From Biomphalaria glabrata (taxonomy: Eukaryota > Mollusca > Gastropoda > Planorbidae), in assembly GCF_947242115.1 (NCBI RefSeq), contig NC_074711.1:42780463-42844462 (forward strand): 64,000 bases of DNA, read 5' to 3'. A program made the position numbers and the translations under genes. Positions 59,401 to 64,000 of the stretch are shown here, in pieces (position 1 is the stretch's first letter; every line of letters begins with the position of its first letter). The notes under the pieces are model-generated. The model was not told the origin of the DNA. It ran no database searches and saw only the letters and a program-made list of their open reading frames with translations.

Positions 59401-60100
59401 AAAAAAAAGTATTATTTCTTTAATGTTCTGTTTCGTTGCCATAGTTTCATTAGAAGCATCATTAAATAGAAAAGAATGTATGACATTCTCTAGAACAGTT
59501 TTAAACAGTATTCAAGTTAGTTGAAGAGAAAATCATATCATAACGTATAGCCTGAGCATCAGCTTTATCAAAATTTAATTCTGTTGATATTTTCAGACGA
59601 ATGATTCTAACAAACAAAAAGTCTTAAAAGTTTTATTTTGAGGTGCTTTATGCATACAAGATATCTATAAAACTATTTACAGAATTTATCAGCTCAGTCA
59701 CAGCATGGAGAAAATGGTTACATTGTTTGAAACTCAATATTGGCTCTGCTATGAAAAGTTTGCATAAACTGATTTCAACAAAATCTGATATTGACATTTT
59801 CCAACCTGAACCAAATACTCACAGCTGTGACTGTTGTCATTTGTTGTATATATATATATATATAGGTCATAAATAGAAGAGATATACACAATACTGGTGG
59901 TTGAAATATAGGAACCTGTGTCAAAAGATGCAACATGTTTATCACAGAGAAGAATAACATTCAAAACCTTACATACAAAGGATTAGATCAAAAGTATGAA
60001 ACAAAATAAGGTATGCAGAAAAAAAAAAAGCAGAATGAAAAAAAAAATGAATAAACTTAAATTATACTAAATCTTAGTGCTGTTGGTATAGAAAGTAACA
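56451..60100. other. Spacer between two convergent genes (3' UTR territory)
   Basis: No coding exon recognised on either strand. Plus-strand AATAAA near 58431 and minus-strand AATAAA (TTTATT on plus) near 59119 and 59131 could end the 3' UTRs of the two flanking genes, which run toward each other. A 20-base direct repeat, tttaggacagatcaagatat (58537-58556 and 58563-58582), is present. Confidence 0.45.
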
Positions 60101-63100
60101 TTATAAAGTCAGCTGTGCATTGGTTGTATTCACTGGAGGCATTGATGGGCTCTGGGCTCTGAAACTGTTGAATGTATCCTCTTTGCTCATCAAAGAATAC
60201 TCCATGTGGTCATTATGGGTGTTGAAAAAAGCTGATCAAAAAAAAAAAAAAAAAGATACCACAAATAAACATGATGATAAGAAGTTATTGGAAAAAACAA
60301 CAATAAAGCTACGGACTGTTCCACTGAATCAATGTGTTTTGACTTCACAACCAATATTTAGACAGAAATGAAGATTTTTAACATCCTTACCAAAACCTCC
60401 ATCAGTGGAGGGGTGGGTGATGGGGTTATAGATTAAAACTTTTGTGATATACAATCAACATTCTTTAACACAACCAGGCAGACATCCAAATACTCTGCTA
60501 TAGTTCAGCTAACTTGAATGCTCTGTACTCACAATGAGTTTTTGTCTTAGGCTGAATGTACAACTTGAAGACCAGTATAAAGATGATAACCAACAGCAGT
60601 ACAGACAAGACAACAATGATGATAATGTACTTGGCAGGAAACTCTGAGGAGGAATCTCCAGGTGTAGCTGTGGTTGTTGACGTTTCAAGCTGAAACAACA
60701 GAAACAACTCAAACTGTTAGTAAGAATGACTAAAGAAATCAAAAGAAAAAAAACTTAAATAGGTAAAAATAATGCTTTATTAACATTTGACAAAAAACCC
60801 TGATAAAATAGATTTTATCTAATACAAGGTTGTCTCAGACCATTTGGAGTACATATACAAAATATTGGTTTAAATTTTCTAAAGAACTTTTTGAAAGGGT
60901 TAAGCCTGAGCAATGCTTCACAGTCTTAATGTGATGCTTGGGTGGAAACAGTCATTAGAGGAGACAATTAGGCCAATGGGGAAGCAAAAAAAGAATCCCG
61001 ATTAGAGTGCCTAAATACCAAGTCCATTGCATTGGTGGTGATGGAAAAAAGCCCCACACACAGGGGACATTTTTTGTGGCATGCACCTGCATGGCTGATG
61101 AGGTAAAGAGAAGGAATATAGCAGAGTTTCCCTAGTGTGCTCAGCCTTTTGGCCTCACTTCCTATCCAAGCATCTTGGGTAATAGGGATGTAATACTTTA
61201 CATCTGCCTGGATATTTCCAGACAGAAGTTTGTTCAGACAGGCAGATGGAGGCAAACTTTCCTAGGCCATGAGTTCCAAGAGTCTTAGACTGAACTCTTA
61301 ATTAAGACAAATACAAAGAACAGGGTAAGTGATGAATTAATGGATTTTGCTTATGGAGAAGTTAATTGTACAATTGTATCTTTTTTTTTTTTTGTGTAAA
61401 AATTGGAACTAAATACTATTTAAATGACAAAATATTTCTTTAAAAACATTCTCTGTAGCAGCTGTTCGAAGACTTACAACCTGCAGCGCACTACATGCTC
61501 CACTGGTGTATGAGCTTCCATCAATAATAATGGATTTTGATAAACTTATAGTTGTTCCAGCAAATGTGATGACTTGACCATTGACAACGCTGTCACACAT
61601 TGAACTTAGGGTCTGGTTGTAGCCACTGGATGTTGCTTCTATTTCTAACACTACAATAATACTGCCTGTGAAAAAAAAAAAAAACAGCACTTGTAAACTT
61701 GCAATACAATTTGAACAAAATTCAGGTGCAATTAATTAATATATTAAGATAGCAATGGAAAACTTTAAAAATTTCAGTATTACCTCGTTTATATCTATCA
61801 GATTTGATACGAATTCCTGGCATTTTGCTGTAATGGTTTCTGATTTGAGCACTTAAAAGTGAGGCATTGGTCTCACTGTATTCAATATCAAACTTGAGTT
61901 CAATGGTGTGTGTTTCTTCAACCACTAAATCTTTCTGTTCCTTGCTCATTAGCTCTAAGGCTATGGTGGTAGTCAACTTATATAGTGGTGGATCAGACTG
62001 TACAGTCACCTGGAGAAAACACTTTCCTGGTTGGCTCAACTGAATGTCTGAGAACATTGCATAGCCTAAAACAGAAATCAAAGAAGAATGTACATTTAAG
62101 ATCTGTCTCTCTTTAAACCTAATGCATATCTAGAAGAAAAAATATATATGAAATTTCTCAGTCAAACCATTTTCCACTCACTTGTTACTACATTTAATGA
62201 TTTATTGAAGCAACAACTAATTTATTAGGGACATACATGTTTTCAATGTTGTCATAACTGAAATTTTATCTTGTTTGTCCCTATGCAAAACTGTATATTA
62301 TCAACAAACTGATTATATCATAACAACTTTAATTGCACAAAAATATCAGAGTTGCTTCTGAAATAAAGGAAAAAAAATTAAGTTTTAAAAAAGCCAAAAG
62401 AAAAATCAGTTTTAAAAGTATTATCTTCTAACCTGTTGAGTTGTCTATAGAAGCACTTAGGTTTCCAGTTAGTATTCCAGAGTAGATAGAGTTATCTAAT
62501 AATGCAAGTTTAGCTGACCAGGTGAAGAACTGTTGGATCATTTGATTAGATTAGAAATAATACACAGGAACTGAATAGTCAACATCCACAAGTAGATAGA
62601 AATAATATACTGGTATAGATATATATATATAAAACCTATAATGAAAAGAAAACAACTTACATTCCAGTTCAAGTCAACTTGGTGTTTATTGTCAGCCTTA
62701 CTAATTAGATCCACAGCTATTTGTAAGGGTGTATTTGTCAGGGATGAGCTATTTGTCAGATTAGCTTTTGCTTCATAGTCATTGCCTAATATCTGAAATT
62801 ATTATTTTCACAATTAGTACAGATACAATGAGACTTGATGTTTCTGATCAAGTTGAATCAAATGTTTAAACAGTGGATCCAGTGATTCACTTGTCAAATT
62901 AATCATTGTGTTAATGCTCAATCTGACTTTATTTTAATCTTTTGTTTTCAGGTTCAGCTACCCACTTACGAGAAGGAAAACTCTATCCAAACCTCTGCTG
63001 CCTTGTGGCTATACCCGAAAATGGGAAAGGCTTAGGGAGTCAACCCCAAGAAAAAGAGAGGAGTGAGCGACCCTTAGGCAGCTTGTGGTGCACAGTGCTA

Positions 63101-64000
63101 CACCCTTGTAGAACCTGCAACATAGCTGATCTCTGTTGGCACTTGCTTTTCCTTTGCACATATCAGCTGCATGGAGAGGAGGGAACTGCTGTTTGGCTGA
63201 CATTGTTTGTACCATAGCTAATGCCCAAACTTTCATCTCATTTCTAGGACATGATCCATAGTAGCAATGCAACTGAAGGAGGCCATAGTTTTTGTTTTAA
63301 TATTTTCAATAACAATGTATTAATCAGTTTTATCAATCTATAACATTCATTAATCAGCTTTATCAATCTATCTTTATCACACTTAATCTAATTCATCTAT
63401 CTGTAAACTATGTAGGTATTAACAACAAAATTCTACTTTAATATAACAATTACTTCAACTTGACTTCCTGTGGTATAGAAAGTGGCTTTCTTGTTTTCTG
63501 GTGATGTGATTGTAAACTCTATGATGTAGCTTCCCCGTAACAGAATAGTCAAATCTGTAAAGTTAGCCCAGCCATTGACAAACTGAACAGAGTTATGTTT
63601 CATCTTGGACTGGTAGTTACTGTCATCCTTGATAGAGGCTGTAATGACCCATGGAGTGGACATGTAACCTAAGCTCTCAACTACATTATCCTGTGAAATG
63701 GAGATACAAGTTCAATTTAGAAACAATGATGTAGTTATAATAACTAATAGAATGTCTTAATGAGAACACTTATCAAATTTAATGATGTAATTAAAGTAAC
63801 TAATAGGCTATCTTAATGAGATCACATTTATTGCAAATAAATACAGAACTTTATAAGTTTAAATAACATTAGTTTTTTTTTAAAATATAATTTTAATTGC
63901 AAAGACATTTGCTTCTAAATAAAGTATTTACATGATTCTGATATTTTTATGTTATGTCTCCCCTTATCATATCTGAGAAATGATTACTTACATAGTTATC
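60101..64000 (-). CDS. SEA-domain single-pass membrane protein, C-terminal 410 residues (5' part off window)
   Basis: Minus-strand exons in phase: 64000-63992 (partial), 63690-63454, 62792-62661, 62529-62433, 62065-61784, 61665-61478, 60689-60533, 60231-60101; stop TAA at 60103-60101. The extracellular part has two beta-sandwich-like repeats, one with NGWANFTDLTILLRGSYIIE and one with STGYAMFSDIQLSQPGKCFL. Then comes a SEA domain (ELKFDIEYSETNASLLSAQI) with the self-cleavage sequence RGSIIVVLEIEA, where the family cuts between G and S. A short Thr/Ser stem, the membrane segment KYIIIIVVLSVLLLVIIFIL, and a tail of about 55 residues ending NTTNAQLTL follow. There are many N-glycosylation sites. 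Role: a surface protein held as a cleaved heterodimer. The repeats recall large G8/fibrocystin-L-like ectodomains, but I cannot assign a family. If the strong gtgagt donor at 60532 is skipped, an alternative tail CEYRAFKLAEL results. Confidence 0.85.
60900..61300. repeat. Repeat-like block in an intron of the SEA gene
   Basis: It is richer in G+C than the surrounding intron, with a broken inverted arrangement aagtttgttcagacaggcag / catctgcctggatatttcc around 61200-61250. An open frame on the minus strand is not flanked by usable splice sites in phase. Class unknown. Confidence 0.35.
62945..63245 (-). repeat. Dispersed repeat, second copy of the 5.0-5.6 kb family
   Basis: The reverse complement aligns in order with 5435-5610: gtagcac.gtg..ccacaa, ctgcctaagggtc, ttgactccctaagcctttcc, gggtatagc, caaggcagc, gaggtttgga, gagttttccttctc. 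It lies in the intron between 63454 and 62792 of the SEA gene. Open frames here are not genes. Confidence 0.65.

Noticed and set aside
62942-63272. Open frames on both strands as an extra SEA-gene exon
   Set aside because: The block is a second copy of the 5.0-5.6 kb dispersed repeat and lacks in-phase splice sites.

Overview
The window looks like nuclear DNA from a mollusc, most likely a heterobranch (pulmonate-type) snail. Reasons: AT-rich sequence, intron-split animal genes with GT-AG introns, a tRNA-derived SINE whose head and tail resemble gastropod SINEs I remember, dense AGATCT/TCTAGA low-complexity DNA, and many kinds of cut-and-paste transposons. The taxon is inference; the gene calls rest on exon translations that join in phase.

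Layout. (1) 0.4-3.6 kb, minus strand: the 3' part of an unidentified multi-exon gene (five exons in phase), with an LTR-retrotransposon remnant and a hAT fragment in its introns. (2) 4.0-9.8 kb: a Penelope-type GIY-YIG fragment framed by inverted repeats, a strong hairpin, a dispersed GC-richer repeat and a long AGATCT-rich stretch. (3) 9.8-28.7 kb, plus strand: a complete ten-exon 3-hydroxyacyl-CoA dehydratase (HACD3-like, CS domain plus PTPLA domain). Its introns hold a 5'-truncated LINE, a piggyBac-like element, a foldback element, 150-bp repeats with CRE palindromes, a 34-copy 55-bp satellite, a 48-bp array and a decayed LINE. (4) 28.7-38.8 kb: intergenic, with two hAT elements inserted back to back, a SINE, poly-C repeats, a hairpin and another hAT. 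(5) 38.8-55.2 kb, plus strand: a Rab11-FIP-like gene coding for C2, then a Sec5-type IPT/TIG domain, then a C-terminal FIP Rab11-binding domain. Its 13-kb first intron carries a Kolobok-like THAP element, a 22-copy 43-bp array, a full-length hAT whose transposase ORF contains a 16-fold 22-residue repeat, and a 68-bp array. (6) 55.2-60.1 kb: 3' UTRs and spacer with a 14-copy 43-bp array. (7) 60.1-64.0 kb, minus strand: the 3' end of a SEA-domain single-pass membrane protein running off the right edge.

How they work together. The three recognisable host genes are not an operon. HACD acts in ER fatty-acid elongation. The FIP-like protein should be a Rab11 recycling-endosome effector. The SEA protein is a cell-surface protein. 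The most interesting point is the Sec5-type IPT domain inside a Rab11-FIP, which would join exocyst-style Ral/IPT chemistry to a Rab11 effector in one chain. Next are the transposase with an in-frame 66-bp minisatellite and the two hATs that share one 8-bp target.
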